Source: Labia minor (taxonomy: Eukaryota > Arthropoda > Insecta > Dermaptera > Spongiphoridae). From it: a DNA stretch of 64,000 nucleotides. Positions 1 to 13,010 of this stretch are shown here, piece by piece. The DNA lies in assembly GCA_963082975.1 (NCBI GenBank), contig OY720344.1, positions 27,315,172 through 27,379,171 on the forward strand, written 5' to 3'. Under the pieces are notes generated by a model that was not told the DNA's origin, did not search any database, and saw only the letters and a list, made by a program, of their open reading frames with translations. The position numbers and the translations under genes were made by a program. Position 1 is the first letter of the stretch. Each line of letters opens with the position of its first letter.

Positions 1-2778
1 TAACGCCTTAGACCGTTCACCCACGAACCACTTATATTGAAGGCTCCTATCAGGATATTATGGTAGTATGGTAACTAAACTATCTTTAATTAATTAGCAT
101 CTCCTGGACACATCTTACCAATTAGCGGTTTTCTAAAGGAAGTCTGACATGCCCTGAGACCTACTGAATATACATAAAAAATTTCATAAGAATCGGTCCA
201 GCCGTTTCGGAGGAGTATTCTGTCAAAGTTTTGTGACACGAGAATTTTATATATAAGATATTAATTATAATATGTATAATGAATTAATGTTGGAATTATT
301 TTGTTGCTAAAAATTTGTTTAAATACCATTTTCTAAATGTTGTAAATATCTGTATATATTTTTCTATGTTTGTTTTATAAATTTAGATTTTACGAAACTC
401 TAACTAATATATGACTGATTAAAGATAAAATGAAATAATTTATAGTCAGAAAATAATTCTCTTCATGTAATAAGTTTGAAGAAATAATTAGCTTCAAGTG
501 AGCTCAGAATCATTAAACATTAATTCTCACAAAAATTAGTTGTTTTCTAATAAATAAAATTATTTTAGATAAAAAAGATTTTTAATGATTATTTTGATTT
601 CTATTACACTGAAGATAAGATAAATAATTAATTTTCAATAAGAGGTCTAGGTATGATAATGATAATGATAAACTAATTGTGATATCATTTTTTTATCAAT
701 TAATACTAAAATGTTTTAGTGATCTTTTTTTCCTACAGAAAACAGAAGGTTTAGAAATGAAACTTTCTAACTTCTTTTTCCAACTAATATAGAGACGATT
801 CGGTCTCATATCATGCCCTTCTTCAGGACTTTGGTTTTGTTATTATTTTATAATATTTAATTATCCTAAAATAAATTTAAATAGAGTAAATTTGAGATTT
901 CCTTTTCATTTGGGTTCAAAAGTATTTAATGTTGATTGAAATACATTTTTGGACCATTGGATCTTATCATATTATTTAAAAATATTTAATTATTGTTATT
1001 TTGAGTTGTTTGAATCAACCAAGTGATTAATTATATCTCTTCAATGCGTAAGTGATTTTAAAGTAGAAAGAAGAATCATTCAGTGCTAAAGATAGTTGAC
1101 ATGTTTCATCAGTTTGATGACTTAATATCATATTTTTTATTTAAATGATAAAATAAAATTTGTTCTCTCTTATTATTATAAAATATAAGTATTTAATATT
1201 ATCCTCAAATTTGTTTATTCATATAAGTTTTTTATTTATACAAAATGGCTTCGTTTACACCTTCATCACACATTCCTATATTTGTATATAGATTTTATTT
1301 TTTTAAATTATAACATAGTGAAATTTCAAAATACAAGTTAACAATACATATAAGTTAATTTATCCACTTTATACATTTTATGTTATATTATTGATATTAT
1401 TACAAGAAAGTATATCCTATCAAGGGGTTTAATTCTCCTTTTATACCATAATAATCGCAAATTATAATTATATATTATTATATTTAATAGTAATTAAATT
1501 AATTTCATAAATAATAAATATTAATTTTTTATTCCATTTATCTTATTTTACAAGTATTAGAAGTAACTGTTTTTCTTATTTAATATACATTTTTATATAA
1601 ATTTTATAGGGTAAAACTGAGGGATATAAATTTCAGGTTTTTGCCAAATCTCAAACACTAATACCTATTATGACATGATCATTGGTGTTAATGGAACCTA
1701 GAACTATAATTTAAATAAATTGCAGCTTTATTCTTAAAAATAAGAACTCTTAAATTTTAAAAATATAAAAACTTTTCCGCAATATCCCTAACAAGAGTGA
1801 TGGCATGTATTAATAAAAAAGTTAATTTTAAAGAATGTTCAAAAACGTAGAATACACTCTACTTAATAAAATTGCAAAATAAAACAAATTACTGACATTT
1901 GAAATATTGATGAAATAATTATGATTTCGCTTATGTTGATCTTCAAAATAGAGGAGAAAACAAATCCTCCTTACACGACGGTTCGCTTATAACTTAGCTT
2001 GTCACTTAGCTGACTACTATCGTCATACTTCCAAAATCAAACAGGTCTTATCCCTAACCACGTCATATCTCTCGGTTATCATCTAATATATTATATTATA
2101 AAATATTATATTTAAAACATTTCAACAAATTCCAAAATTACAACATTAAAATAGTATTTATTATATTTGAAAATCATTAAGAATGATAATTTTAATTTTC
2201 TACGGTAAACTATAATAATTTGAAATGAAAGAAAAGTTAATTTTAAAAAATGACTCAGCCACGTCCAATGCATGATTAATTGTCTTCATTGTTAATTTAT
2301 GATAACGTCAAGATAACCGCTCCTCCTGCTTATTTTTTTATATTCTCTTTAATTATCTGAAAAGAAACTCACTTAAAAGCTAATTCTCATTATGGCGAAG
2401 AAAAAAAATTAATTGGGCTATCTATTGATCGAATTTTTTTTATTTTTCATTTTAACACAATTTATTATATACTCGTACAATATATGTCTATATTGAAATC
2501 ACAAATCACATTCAAATTTATTTGTTAAAATAATTTCATTAATTTTTCAATTATTTATCTTTTATTTACACAAATGAAATAATTTTAAAATTTTATTAAT
2601 ATTTTATTATATATAAAATATCATTATAATATATTTCAAATATATTTTTATTTTTCAAAAATATTTAACGAAACTTTTTCATTTCTGTTGAATCTGGTTA
2701 AATCATAATAGTCTCATTTAAAATACTTGATCAAAAACAATATTATAAATCTAATTTATTGATATTTAATTAGGCAAT
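1..2778. other. AT-rich intergenic or intronic DNA
   Basis: No open frame of coding quality is seen on either strand. Apart from the repeat piece at 121-255, the stretch is A/T homopolymer runs and short AT repeats. The slightly less AT-rich patch near 1965-2070 resembles no recognised element. Confidence 0.6.
121..255 (-). repeat. Fragment of an interspersed repeat with a conserved TE core
   Basis: The segment carries a phrase around 181-215 (plus strand AATCGGTCCAGCCGTTTCGG followed by AGGAGTAT). I recognise this as common in arthropod interspersed repeats. Read on the minus strand it has the order AACGGCT...ACCGATT...ATGAAATTT, which matches the core of families R1 and R2 elsewhere in the window. 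The boundaries are not defined. Confidence 0.4.
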
Positions 2779-3333
2779 GGACCAGTTTTTACATATCTCC
2801 ACGAATCTTGCATTTTGTTAACAGAAAACGTATTTTTAGCATGATGTCCGTCCCTCCGTCCATATAGATGTTACAGCTTGAACGGCTCAACGGATTTTGA
2901 TGAAATTTGGTGTATTTACTTAATGCATCAGTAGGATGAATTGATGTATATGATTGATGAATTGGTGTATATTCGGAAACCGGAAGTGGTAGTATTACCG
3001 ATCGACGATAGGAAGGGAAGAGTTATTTTCACACTAAATTTCACACATTACAAATCTCCACGAATCATACACTTTGTATTAGTTTTATCCTCGGGAAAAA
3101 TCATCTTCATTAGTTTTTTCTTAATTTAAAATTATATGACGTCACCCAGCCCTTCATCATGTCACAGCCAGCTCCTACTTATATATTATAAATAAAATAA
3201 AATTAAGAATATTTATGTTATATCCATATCTGTTTTTATTGCGTTAATAGATACATTTAAATTATTTGAAATTGTTTCTGTAACTGGAAATTAATTTATT
3301 TCAAACCGTCGGTCAGTTCTGCGCCAACTTATT
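2779..3333 (+). repeat. R1 interspersed repeat, copy a (degenerate)
   Basis: This is the most decayed of five R1 copies. It has the GTCY-type tract (about 2847-2860), the core GAACGGCTCAACGGATTTTG at 2880 onward, the CGGAAACCGGAAGTGGTAGT block, the module GATCGACGATAGGAAGGGAA with its TTTCACAC segment, and the tail through AAACCGTCGGTCAGTTC. The first (left) module is truncated. The small open frame starting at 2941 lies wholly inside the repeat and is not a gene. Confidence 0.8.
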
Positions 3334-4160
3334 AGTTTTTTATATCTATATATATAAAAAAAGGTTTTTGTCTGTACATATCTCAGAAATTAAAATTTTT
3401 TCCATGTCTTCACATTTCATGACCTCTAGAATCCATAAGTGACTTTAGAATTTTTCATGTGTGTCTATTAGGAAAATTGTGACTTTATAGACTCGGAATT
3501 GCCTCAACTTATTCCAAAGAAATTACATTACAATATTCTTATATACCTGTACTCGGACATTGGTTATAATTTTCAGGTGCGAAGGCGGTCTGAGCAGCTA
3601 ATATTATATAACTTATTATTTTATCAAAATTAATACATAATTATGAAAAAACAGTAAAATTATAGTCTATTTTATATTTATATTTCTTCACTGAAAAAAT
3701 GTAATAATTTTATGAGAAAATATGTGAAAATAATAAAATTTATTTTTTAATAATGAATGAAATTAACTTAATGTTAAAATATACAGGTATATACTTATAT
3801 AAATGATGGTATAAATGATTAATTTTGTCTGTGTTTTCAGTATAATTAAAATTTATTTATTATTTTCATGATGAGTTTATTAATTTCATATATAAATTTT
3901 TATTACTTTGGAAGCATAAATATTTATTTATAAGGTATTAATAAAATTAACATATGAGAATAAAATTAATTTAATTTTGGTGAAAATATAATGTAGTTTA
4001 AATGTCATTTTACCTTTTATGATAAGTATAAATTATTTTTTGAAAAAACAAACTCAATTTGTTTCATAAAATAAAATAATGTTTTCATTTCATGAGTGAA
4101 AATTAATATATATATTTCTTATTATTTATCTTTTACTTATATTTTTAAAAATTTAATATA
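3334..4160. other. AT-rich DNA, no feature seen
   Basis: Low-complexity AT sequence between an R1 repeat and a Tc1/mariner relic. The patch 3360-3600 is a little less AT-rich but has no recognisable gene or repeat structure. Confidence 0.5.
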
Positions 4161-4853
4161 TACGGGGCGTCTCTAAATGAATATCGGAGTTTTAACGCTT
4201 TATAATATTTATAGTACATTAAACTTATAATGATAAATGATATCTCAAATTAAAGAGCAATTAAAACAGTTTAACCAAGAACCTTACAAGTGTTCAATGT
4301 GAGCACCATTTGTCACATGGCACACATCAACTCTATTATCAAGTTTTTCCCAAACGTTGATCAGTGTGTTTTCAGAAATTGTTGCAACAGCTGCCTCAAT
4401 CCTGTTTCTTAATTTAGAGAGGCCTCCTGGTAGCGGGGGCACATAAACGCGATCCTTGATGAAGCCCCAAAGGTAGAAATCATATTGCGTCAGGGTGAAC
4501 GTGGAGGCCATGCTTAGCAAGCTTTGACGTTAGGCCCCAACTACTGGATACAGTCGGGTACAGTGGCGTTTAACCAATCTCGTAGTGCGTTATGCCAGTG
4601 AGGTAAGGCACCATCTTGCTGGAAAATGAAGTTCTCTGGTTCATGTTCTTACAACTTAGGGAAGAGCCATTGTGTATCAAGGTAACAAGTACCAGTAACA
4701 GTAGCTTCAACATAAAAGAAAAATGTTATAAATAATAAAAATAAAACTGTTTGAGTTGCTCTTTTATTTGACATATCATTTATCACTTTAAGTTTAATAT
4801 ACGAAATATTATAAAGCGTTAAAACTCCGATATTCATTTAGAGACACCTCGTA
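4161..4853 (-). mobile_element. Degenerate Tc1/mariner-superfamily element with long inverted repeats
   Basis: The ends are near-perfect inverted repeats of about 105 bp (4161-4265 and about 4750-4853). They start TACGGGGCGTCTCTAAATGA on the left and TACGAGGTGTCTCTAAATGA on the right (minus strand). Both ends are flanked by TA, the target duplication expected for IS630-Tc1-mariner. The interior holds a broken transposase remnant on the minus strand. At 693 bp the element is internally deleted and cannot be autonomous. Confidence 0.85.
4284..4720 (-). pseudogene. Tc1/mariner-like transposase remnant, C-terminal half
   Basis: Read on the minus strand, this relic shows the block FIFQQDGALPHWH around 4620-4580. 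That is the QQDGAPPHW-type catalytic Asp motif of this transposase group. After stops and frame changes it continues into an open stretch (4520-4284) with FYLWGFIKDRVYVPPLPG and ending DVCHVTNGAHIEHL, the usual C-terminus of this group. The DNA-binding N-terminus is absent, and in-frame stops separate the blocks. It lies inside the inverted-repeat element 4161-4853, so it is a dead transposase rather than a host gene. Confidence 0.8.
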
Positions 4854-5994
4854 TATATGTATACAACTAATTATAAAAGTTATTCACAAATTTAATAAGT
4901 TAATAAAATAATATAAATATTTTTATATATAGACTATATAAAAATTAATAAAAACCTTTAATTTACTAATTATAATTTTAATAATAATTTAATGTAATTC
5001 TTTAAGTAATATTTTTTTAATAAAATGATTGATATATTTTTTTTTTTTTGATTCTTGGTAATTTGTATTTATTTAATATTTATAAAAATATTTTTTATCA
5101 TGATAAGATTGTTTTTATTGATATTTAAGAGAGAAAAATATTTCCCTAAAAAGTTTACCTCTTATAAACATTTTTTAAAACTACCAGAAATTAAATAAAA
5201 ATAATTTTACAAATCCTTTATTGATTTTGAAAAACAAATATTTTCTTATTTATTTATTAAATGAATTAAACAAATTGAATTTTTCTAATTATATTAATGT
5301 ACTATTAAAACACACAAAAATTTATTATAAATAATACAATATTCGATATGATGATAGTAAACAAAAATAAGTGAACTGAGAGGAATATCTCTTTAATTCG
5401 TAATTTAGATGTTGTTTTCTTTCTCTCTTTTTCTCTCCCCTTGCAGCGTTTCCTTTCATAATCTCTTTGATAAAAACACCTGTCCTAGAAGAATACAAAG
5501 CTGCTAATTTAATTTTGAATATTGGATGTTGAATTATTAATCAGCCTTGGATATTGAACAGAATACGCTCAGAGTCAGTTGTTCGTTGCTCAAGGGATAT
5601 TTCCACCAACGATTTTCGATTAACTAAAGAAAAACATACGCAAATATATCTCCATTTATTCGATAAATTTTATCCAATATATATATATATATATAAATAT
5701 AAAAACATGATTTAATTATAAAATAATAAAAAAATTGTATTATATAGTTATTAAATTTTATTAAATTATATTAAATTAATTAAAAAATAAAGTCTATTAT
5801 TTACAGTTTATTTGATGTTATGAAACGTTAATGTTAGAAACACATATGTTATACATATCAGATGTTATAAATATTAATATTCTTGAAGAAACACCAAATT
5901 TTAATTTACTATAAATTTTTATCCATCAGATGGTATCATCTATCAAATGCGCCTGGAATTTATGCAACTGCAATTCTTTTTACTCTTGTATATA
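4854..5994. other. AT-rich DNA with one strong polypyrimidine tract
   Basis: Mostly AT-rich low complexity, with (TA)n near 5680-5695. At 5411-5446 there is a long C/T run ending CCCCTTGCAG, which looks like a splice acceptor. It is followed by about 200 bp of less AT-rich sequence, but no exon could be confirmed. Confidence 0.4.
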
Positions 5995-6496
5995 TACGAG
6001 GGGTGTTCAAAGTATGCTCGATATAGGTATGAAGGAAAATGCAAAAACTTCTAACAAAAATTTATTTTTCAATGTAGTCCCCCATAACCTCAATACACTT
6101 GTTTGCTCGGGAAACTAACTTTTAAATTCCCTCTAAAAAATATTTTTCCTCCTTGTCCTCAAAATGTGCGTTAATTGCCACCTTCAGCTTTTCATTGTCA
6201 GAAAAACGTTTTCCACGAATATCTTTTTTTTAGGTTGGGGAACAAGAAGTAATCACTGGGGACAAGGTCTGGGCTGTAAGGTGTATGCTTTATTTCTTCA
6301 AAACATTTTTCTCAACATTGTCGCATCAGTCATTTTGGTCTTCTTACACCAACGATATTAGATTAGTACTAATGATAAATAAATGAAATTTTGAGGTTAT
6401 GTTCTCAGGGAATGTCGTTACCAACTGAAATAATTTAAATCCCTTCGGCACTGCTAAATTACCCCGTTACCGAGAATACTTTGAACACCCCTCGTA
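5995..6496 (-). mobile_element. Deleted mariner element
   Basis: The inverted ends are TACGAGGGGTGTTCAAAGTA (5995 onward) and the same sequence on the minus strand ending at 6496. They are flanked by TA on both sides. The interior carries the C-terminal part of a mariner transposase on the minus strand. Length is 502 bp, so most of the element is missing. Confidence 0.85.
6062..6287 (-). pseudogene. mariner transposase C-terminal remnant
   Basis: The minus strand encodes about 75 residues starting HTPYSPDLVPSDYFLF, the third catalytic Asp region of mariner (DD34D) transposases. It continues through FSDNEKLKVAINAHFEDKEE and ANKCIEVMGDY to a natural stop at 6062-6064. A single in-frame stop (6122-6124) interrupts it after the KYFLEGI segment. 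Everything upstream of the third Asp is deleted. Plus-strand open frames here are antisense shadows. Confidence 0.85.
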
Positions 6497-9400
6497 TATT
6501 AACTATTTTTAACATTTTAAAAGACTATAATAAACTATTAAAATAATAATAAATATAATAAAATAATTTTATTACATTTCATTCTTAAGAAAAATAATAA
6601 TTAATAATTAAATTAATAATTGTTAGATTTGATTTATTTTGATAGCATACTTGTAAAATTACCAGTTTTTACCAGTAATTTAAATATTTTTCATAATAAG
6701 TTCAAATAAATTTATATATAATTTTTTAATGTGATTTTTATTCATCCATTTTATTTATTGGATTATTCTATGTTATTGTTAAAAGTACACATTAGGGATT
6801 AATACGGTTAACATTCAAAAATCCAACAGATAATATCGCCAAATAATATTATATAGTATGTAATTACATATTCTTTATTATAAAGTTAAACCAAAAATTA
6901 ATGATAAAATTCTAATTTAGATTTATAATTTATAAAATTAAGTTACGTTATGATTATTAAAAAAAAAAGTAATTTTTCTTCTGTGCGTGTCGGCAAAATT
7001 TCCTTTCTTTATAAAAATCATAATTGGATTGGTTAGTTAATAAATAATGTCTCAGCATTTTCAGATTAAATCTTATTTAGTATAAATACAATTTATAGTG
7101 TTTTAGACACATATGTCATTACCAAAATTATTATTTTTAAACTGGGGTATAAAAGATTTGTTAAGTAAAATGAAAGATTAAAAATGACAAGCAGTGACAA
7201 ATATTAAGGTCGTTTAGAGGAAGTGAGAGAGAGAGAAAAAAAAATATAAAACTAATAGTAAAAACGTTTCATTCTGGTTTGGAATGAAGGGAATTAGATC
7301 TGTTGACTTAAGGGAAAGAAAAGGCTGACGACCGCCAATAATAGACACAAAGGGAGTAAAGGACCCGGGATGCGATGTCCACGAATGTTGTAGCAGATGG
7401 TCGAAGAAGATATTGGGGGTGGACCGGACACAATGGAGATCGAGCCAGAAGCTTTGGAGACAAACACCCTCGAGGATAGTAGGTGGGGGGGAAGTGGAGA
7501 GCCACGCCTCTTTCGCCCAACTTGTTCGGTGTCCTTCACCTTATCTAGTCATTATTGAAAACACACTCACTTTCCCTTCTCAAATAATAAGTCAGGAAAA
7601 GGAGACAATGAGAGCATCGAGATCTTCCTTTTATTTAATGATAAAATATATACGAGTATTTCAATACAAATAATCAAATAAATGATTATATTTAATTAAA
7701 ATTTATTATCTTAATTAATGAGAAATTTTAGTTTTAGAACGTTAATATATAGTACCTGAAACACCGAGCTATCGCTCGACCCTTTAACAAATTTATACAA
7801 TTTATAATTATAAACTTTAAACAATTTTTAATTATTTATTACAATTGTTATTTATGGGTTTTCTAAAAATGCCCCATCAAAAATTTGTTTCCTAAAATGG
7901 TAAAAATTGATTAAAATAACTTGATTTCGAAGAAAAATATATTCAAATTTACTTGATAAAATATTTGATCATATATATTGTCGTATATAAGATATAAAGT
8001 GGGTGAGGTATTTTATAAGAAATAATGTGTTAAAAATTAAGTTTAATTAATTGGTAGCACTCTGGATGAATTTTGGATAATTAAATGGGTTATTGAATCC
8101 GCGTAGGTTGATATGGGAAATATAAAATTGAATAGGTTCAATATGAAAAATGCTTATATAAAATTACAACTAAAATTATTTATTTAATAAAACTATAAGA
8201 ATTTAGGTTACAATTGATAACAAAAGAAATTAAGATGAAATAGAATAATTGAATGGTACCGTAAAAAAAATATAAATATAAATTAAAAAGAACTTTAATT
8301 TATATTTAAGCAATTGCAATGTTAATTAATTAATTATTAAGTATAAAAGTGTTAACACTTAGCATGAAAGAAAGGAATGGAGAGTTCATTGGAGACTTTG
8401 AGTCTTGATTGTCTTCCTGCGGATTTAGCTGGAACACCTCGTATGCAACGGCATCTCTCAACAAAAGGGGTTGGCCGCGGATGTCCTTCCTGCAGGGATA
8501 TGTGTGTCTCCCTCCAATGCCTGATCAAGACTAACTCAAATATCATTTTCACCAATAATGAAACCTTTCCCCCACTTTGAACACATGGATGGGTCCCTGT
8601 ACATGTGCAGACAACATGTCCCATGACCAAACGTCCTTTTCTTTAATTTAGCACGTGTTCAAAAATGAAAGTTCTCGCTTTCGCACCCTTATATACATAA
8701 AAAATGTATTTTTTAGGATTATATATTACAATATATATATATATATATTATAATTAGATGGCTTCGATTTTATATTTTTGAATGTAGCAATAGCTTATAG
8801 ACTGTTTCGACCAAGGATTACTACTGATAATAATATAAATTCTGAAATTATATTGCCACTTGTCTATATTTTAATTAAGAACGGAGGCTATATTTTTTTC
8901 TTGTTTTATTTATAATAATCAAATATCATTTATATATTATTTATAATTTAATCTGAAAACATTTTAATTAAAATAATATAATTTATTTAATATTATTAAA
9001 TCAAATTTATTCAACAATTTATTGAAATTCCTTCCTTTATATGTTCTCAAATATTTTATTTTGTGTGTGGGGAATGCTAAATATATTTGATTCTAAAATA
9101 TTATTAAAATAAATATTTTATTTCGAAATTAAATAAAAAATTTCAAAATATTTTAAATATAAAAAAAATATTAAAACAAGAATGGTAAGAAGCAAATTTC
9201 AATATGGATGACGTAATTACTGACATCATATAAATTTACTATTTTAAATTAAGAAAATACTAATAAAGTTTATTTTTCTCGAGGCTGAAACCAATACAGA
9301 TGGATTTTTCTTTATAAATATTATCTATGTGTTGTCAATTTCAAAAAAACCTTCGAGCGGTCTAATATCTCCAATATATATATATATATATATATATACA

Positions 9401-9730
9401 AATATATATATATATACAATTGTTGCTAGTATAATAAGATAAGATATATATAATTTTTCTATTTATATAAAGTTTAAGAATAAACCAAAAAGACCTAAAC
9501 AACGTAAAAAAGTGGTAATTTCTCGGCTCGTAAGGCAAATGGGTTTCGATAAGGTTATGATTTTGTTCGTCCTAGTTTTGGAGAACATTTTTTTTTAAAA
9601 AAATGTAAGTCTAAGATAATCGTTATATAAGAATGTTGAGTTTCTTGGATATCTTATATTGAGGTGGGATCAAATGGATTCCAGGCTTCTCTGAATTATT
9701 GTCATGTAATTTTATTTTAAACTTGCTTAA
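6497..9730. other. AT-rich DNA with two less AT-rich islands
   Basis: No confident gene is seen. Two islands stand out: 7260-7600, with short overlapping open frames on both strands, and 8360-8650. The second is preceded by TATAAAAG at 8342 and is open on both strands (67 codons + and about 92 codons -). At 7755-7780 a small hairpin (CGAGC...GCTCG) follows TA-rich sequence. A (TA)n tract lies at 9373-9417. Neither island resembles a protein family I know. Confidence 0.4.
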
Positions 9731-9978
9731 TGTTGCTAGACTCATTAGGATGAATTGAGTTCAATACAGTTCCCCAATGATTTAACGTCTTTGAAGGCTT
9801 TTGTCCTTCACGCAAACGGTCGTCGAAATCACCACTCATGTCACGGTTGTTTCACTTAGACCTGTATCACCGTAAACTTTTATAAGTTCTTTATGCGCTC
9901 TCCAGCCGTCGTTTTCTTCGAATTATAAAAGAAAAGAAATTCTTCTGGCAAATGATGATTTGGCACAAAATCAGACAT
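9731..9978 (-). pseudogene. mariner transposase N-terminal remnant
   Basis: On the minus strand an ATG at 9978 opens the sequence MSDFVPNHHLPEEFLFFYNS followed by KK. After a frameshift this continues AHKELIKVYGDTGLSETT, and after a second break SGDFDDRLREGQKPSKTLN. The order matches the N-terminal helix-turn-helix region of mariner/SETMAR-type transposases (KKTAAEAHRELVxVYGD..., then GDFD). The piece joining the two, the WFxRF region, is deleted. No inverted repeats could be assigned. It differs from the remnants at 4.3 and 6.1 kb. Confidence 0.75.
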
Positions 9979-11151
9979 TTTCACACAACCAAAATTATAT
10001 GACGCAAAAACAAAATCAATGTGTCAAAGAGGTTTGTTTACCAAATGTCTAAGCAGAGTTCATGTTTTAGTTATGTCACTAGGAAGCAGCATTTACTACT
10101 GAAGATATATTTAAAAACAATAGGAATTTAGTTGCGCACTACTGTAATAACTTGAATTATTAAAAGTAAATTTAAATTAATTACTTCGCATTTAAAAGCT
10201 AAATGTTTTTTTTTTTTTGACAATAATTTCTTTACCAACCAAATATCAATAAAGACAGATATTTTCTGCATTCCAGTGGTTGGTGGTTGATTGATTTTGG
10301 AAAACTTTTTAATGAAATACTTTAAATAATTCCATTCCAATTAAATTTATATCACCATCAAGTTTTCAATGAAAATCACACAATCCGCTTTAAATTTGAA
10401 TGTAATCCTTTTATTTATTACATTAAAATAAGCTAAATAAATATTTTCACCATTTGGCGCCATTTAATTTTGTAATCATATTTTATACACTCAATATTGA
10501 TAAATGAATTAATTATAGAAGAATTACTCATAATTTATAAATTTAATCATTTCACTAATAATTAATTATGCTTTTTATGAATAAAATTTTAGCATACTAG
10601 GTTATAACTATAATAATTACTTTAATCTTAAATGATTCTCATATATTTTATTACAGACCTTGCAACCATAAAATCATGTTTCTTTCTCTTATCATTAATT
10701 TTTTAAATTTTTTATCAAATTTGATAAAAGAATTCATTAATATTTTTTTTAAGCCTTTTATGTATTTTTTTTTATTCTCCATTATTGTATAAAATATACT
10801 AAAACCGGATAGGAAGTAATTTTTCTTCTGATTTTTCTAGTAAAATTTGAATTTTTAATAGATATTTTTCATTATTTGACAGACATAAAATTTATGAGAT
10901 ATTGATAGTTAGTCTTGCTTGTTGTTGCCAAATTTTTAATGCATCAGCCAAGGTTTTTTTTTATCGCAGTTTTTTTTCACTATGTTTGTCATTCAATGAT
11001 AAATAGCAAGTGTGATGTTTTGCTGGTGTGCAAATGGCTCAGGGAAAACTCCATTTATGAAAGGAAAAAATGTGAATTATTTAATTTGTTTTTTTTTTTA
11101 AAAAAACAAACAATCTCTGTATTATTTAAAAATTAAACAAATTTATTACCC

Positions 11152-11182
<31 letters not shown>

Positions 11183-12300
11183 AGTTGCAAACCTGTCAAA
11201 ATTTCAAACTTAAAAATAGGTAACTTATATTAGATATTTTTAAACAAAAAAAAAAATATAAATTTAAATAGATCACTAATTTGATAATTGGGAAAGAGAA
11301 AATTATTAGATAAACCAATGGAAGAATAAATCATGAAAAGGACCACTTTTTTAAAAGATAATTGATGTCAGTGAGCAAGAATTGGATTGTGTAGATAGGA
11401 AAGTATGTACAGTAAAAAATCAGGTATAAAATATAATAATATAATAAAAATTAAAATTATTCTTAACTCAAATTTAATTTTCAAATTTGTTTTTATTTAA
11501 TTTAGTAAATTTAATTTAATTAATTTAGTTTCAAAATAATTATTAAATAGATATATTTAGAGATTGAATTTTCAAAATTTAAAAAAATCTTTGAATAGAT
11601 TATTCAATAGAATAAATATATTATTTATTCTTTAATATGATTTGAAGAATCATAAGCTAAAGCTAAACAAGAATTTCTTTATTATCTATTATAATTTTTA
11701 ATTTAGTATTTGTTTCATAAAAATATTTATTCTCCAATATTTTTTTTATTGAATTCCGCGAATATTTTCCCATTTCTAATGAAATAATTTCTTCAGTTCT
11801 AACATATTTATAAGACATAACTTGAAAGGTTTGTGAATTCACCACCAAAAATACCGATTTCATTCTATGCCAAGCCTATTTTTCTAGTATTTTATAGTGT
11901 AATGATCAATATCCTTAAGTTTCCAATCTCGTGGGAATGGCTAGTCATTTCCAAACTTCCTTCCTGCTACTGACCTCAAAAGATTCTCTCTTCCAATCGG
12001 AGCCTTAGGGTAACTCTCAATCTGAATTTTACAGTCGGATAAAATATTAACTTTTCATCTTATAAAATGATAATAAATTCATAATTGCCCTTCTTTAGAA
12101 TGAATAAAAGCCAAGTGGTAATAAAGGAAAATTATCATAACATTAAAAAATCTTTAATTCCGAATAATTATTATCTCCAAATCGACAAATCAGATATTAA
12201 TTTTTTTTTTTTTTACTATTTAATTCGTTGATATTATTTATTTATTCAATTTCTAATCATTTAAATTATGTGAATATATTTCGATATAAATGTGATTCAA
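9979..12300. other. AT-rich DNA, no gene seen
   Basis: Low-complexity AT sequence with an A26 run at 11153-11178. A short less AT-rich patch at 11900-12030 has no recognisable coding or structural-RNA content. Confidence 0.5.
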
Positions 12301-12309
12301 AGATGATAG

Positions 12310-12640
12310 AAATGAAAAAAAACTCAGACTTTTGTACATCCTACTCAAGGACAACGCCTATCAAGCCGGTTATGCGGGTTAGCTGTCCTATGATCAGTAG
12401 AACGGACCCTATCAACCTTTATCTTGATTTTCTTGATCGGAGCCGCTACTTTTTATCAAATAGTTTCCCAATTTCGATCCCGGAGGCTGTATCTGACTCC
12501 GTCCTAAATACACCAGCTAGAATATTCCATTGCCTTACCCGGGGATTTGAACCCTGGATCACAAGGATGTGAAAAATGGAAAATGAATTTAGAATTAATA
12601 AATGTAAGCCATACCAAAATCTAGAATTCAATCCTTGTAG
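12310..12640 (-). repeat. Possible tRNA-derived SINE or B-box repeat
   Basis: Read on the minus strand, the segment has GGGTTCAAATCCCC, close to the RNA polymerase III B box (GGTTCGANTCC). It is followed by about 240 bp of moderately GC-containing sequence unlike its AT-rich surroundings. No convincing A box is seen upstream and no target duplication was found, so this may be a 5'-truncated or decayed SINE. The open frame 12228-12572 (+) is antisense to it and not supported as a gene. Confidence 0.35.
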
Positions 12641-12693
12641 ATAATAGATTATTTATATATTTTTGTGGTTTTATATATTTTATATATTTGTGG

Positions 12694-12734
<41 letters not shown>

Positions 12735-12779
12735 AATACTTTTTTTAAATTCTTAGAAAAAAAAAGTTTATAAACGAAA

Positions 12780-13010
12780 CGTCAGGAAAAGTTTTTTTTT
12801 AAAACTCGTTGTAATAAATTGTCGGTGAAAAGCTCGTTGAAGATAATTGCCAGTGCGAGACTTAAATCAGATCCATTCCAAATGGCAACGGGTTGGGGGT
12901 AAATTTTAAAGATCCTCGAACGTCCAAACATTCTGCTTCTTTTTAAGTACGACATCGCCATCACCTCAGGCAATGGCTACGCTATAAACATGCCCAAGCC
13001 AGTTCAAGGA
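12780..13010. other. Unclassified less AT-rich patch
   Basis: Sequence complexity is higher than around it, and a minus-strand open frame of about 60 codons covers 12782-12973. I recognise no domain. It may be a transposon fragment. Confidence 0.2.

Noticed and set aside
7413..7673. Plus-strand frame containing RIVGGGEVESHASFAQ, reminiscent of a trypsin-like activation site
   Set aside because: Only the short RIVGG stretch fits. No His/Asp/Ser catalytic blocks, cysteines or splice sites follow, so chance is more likely.
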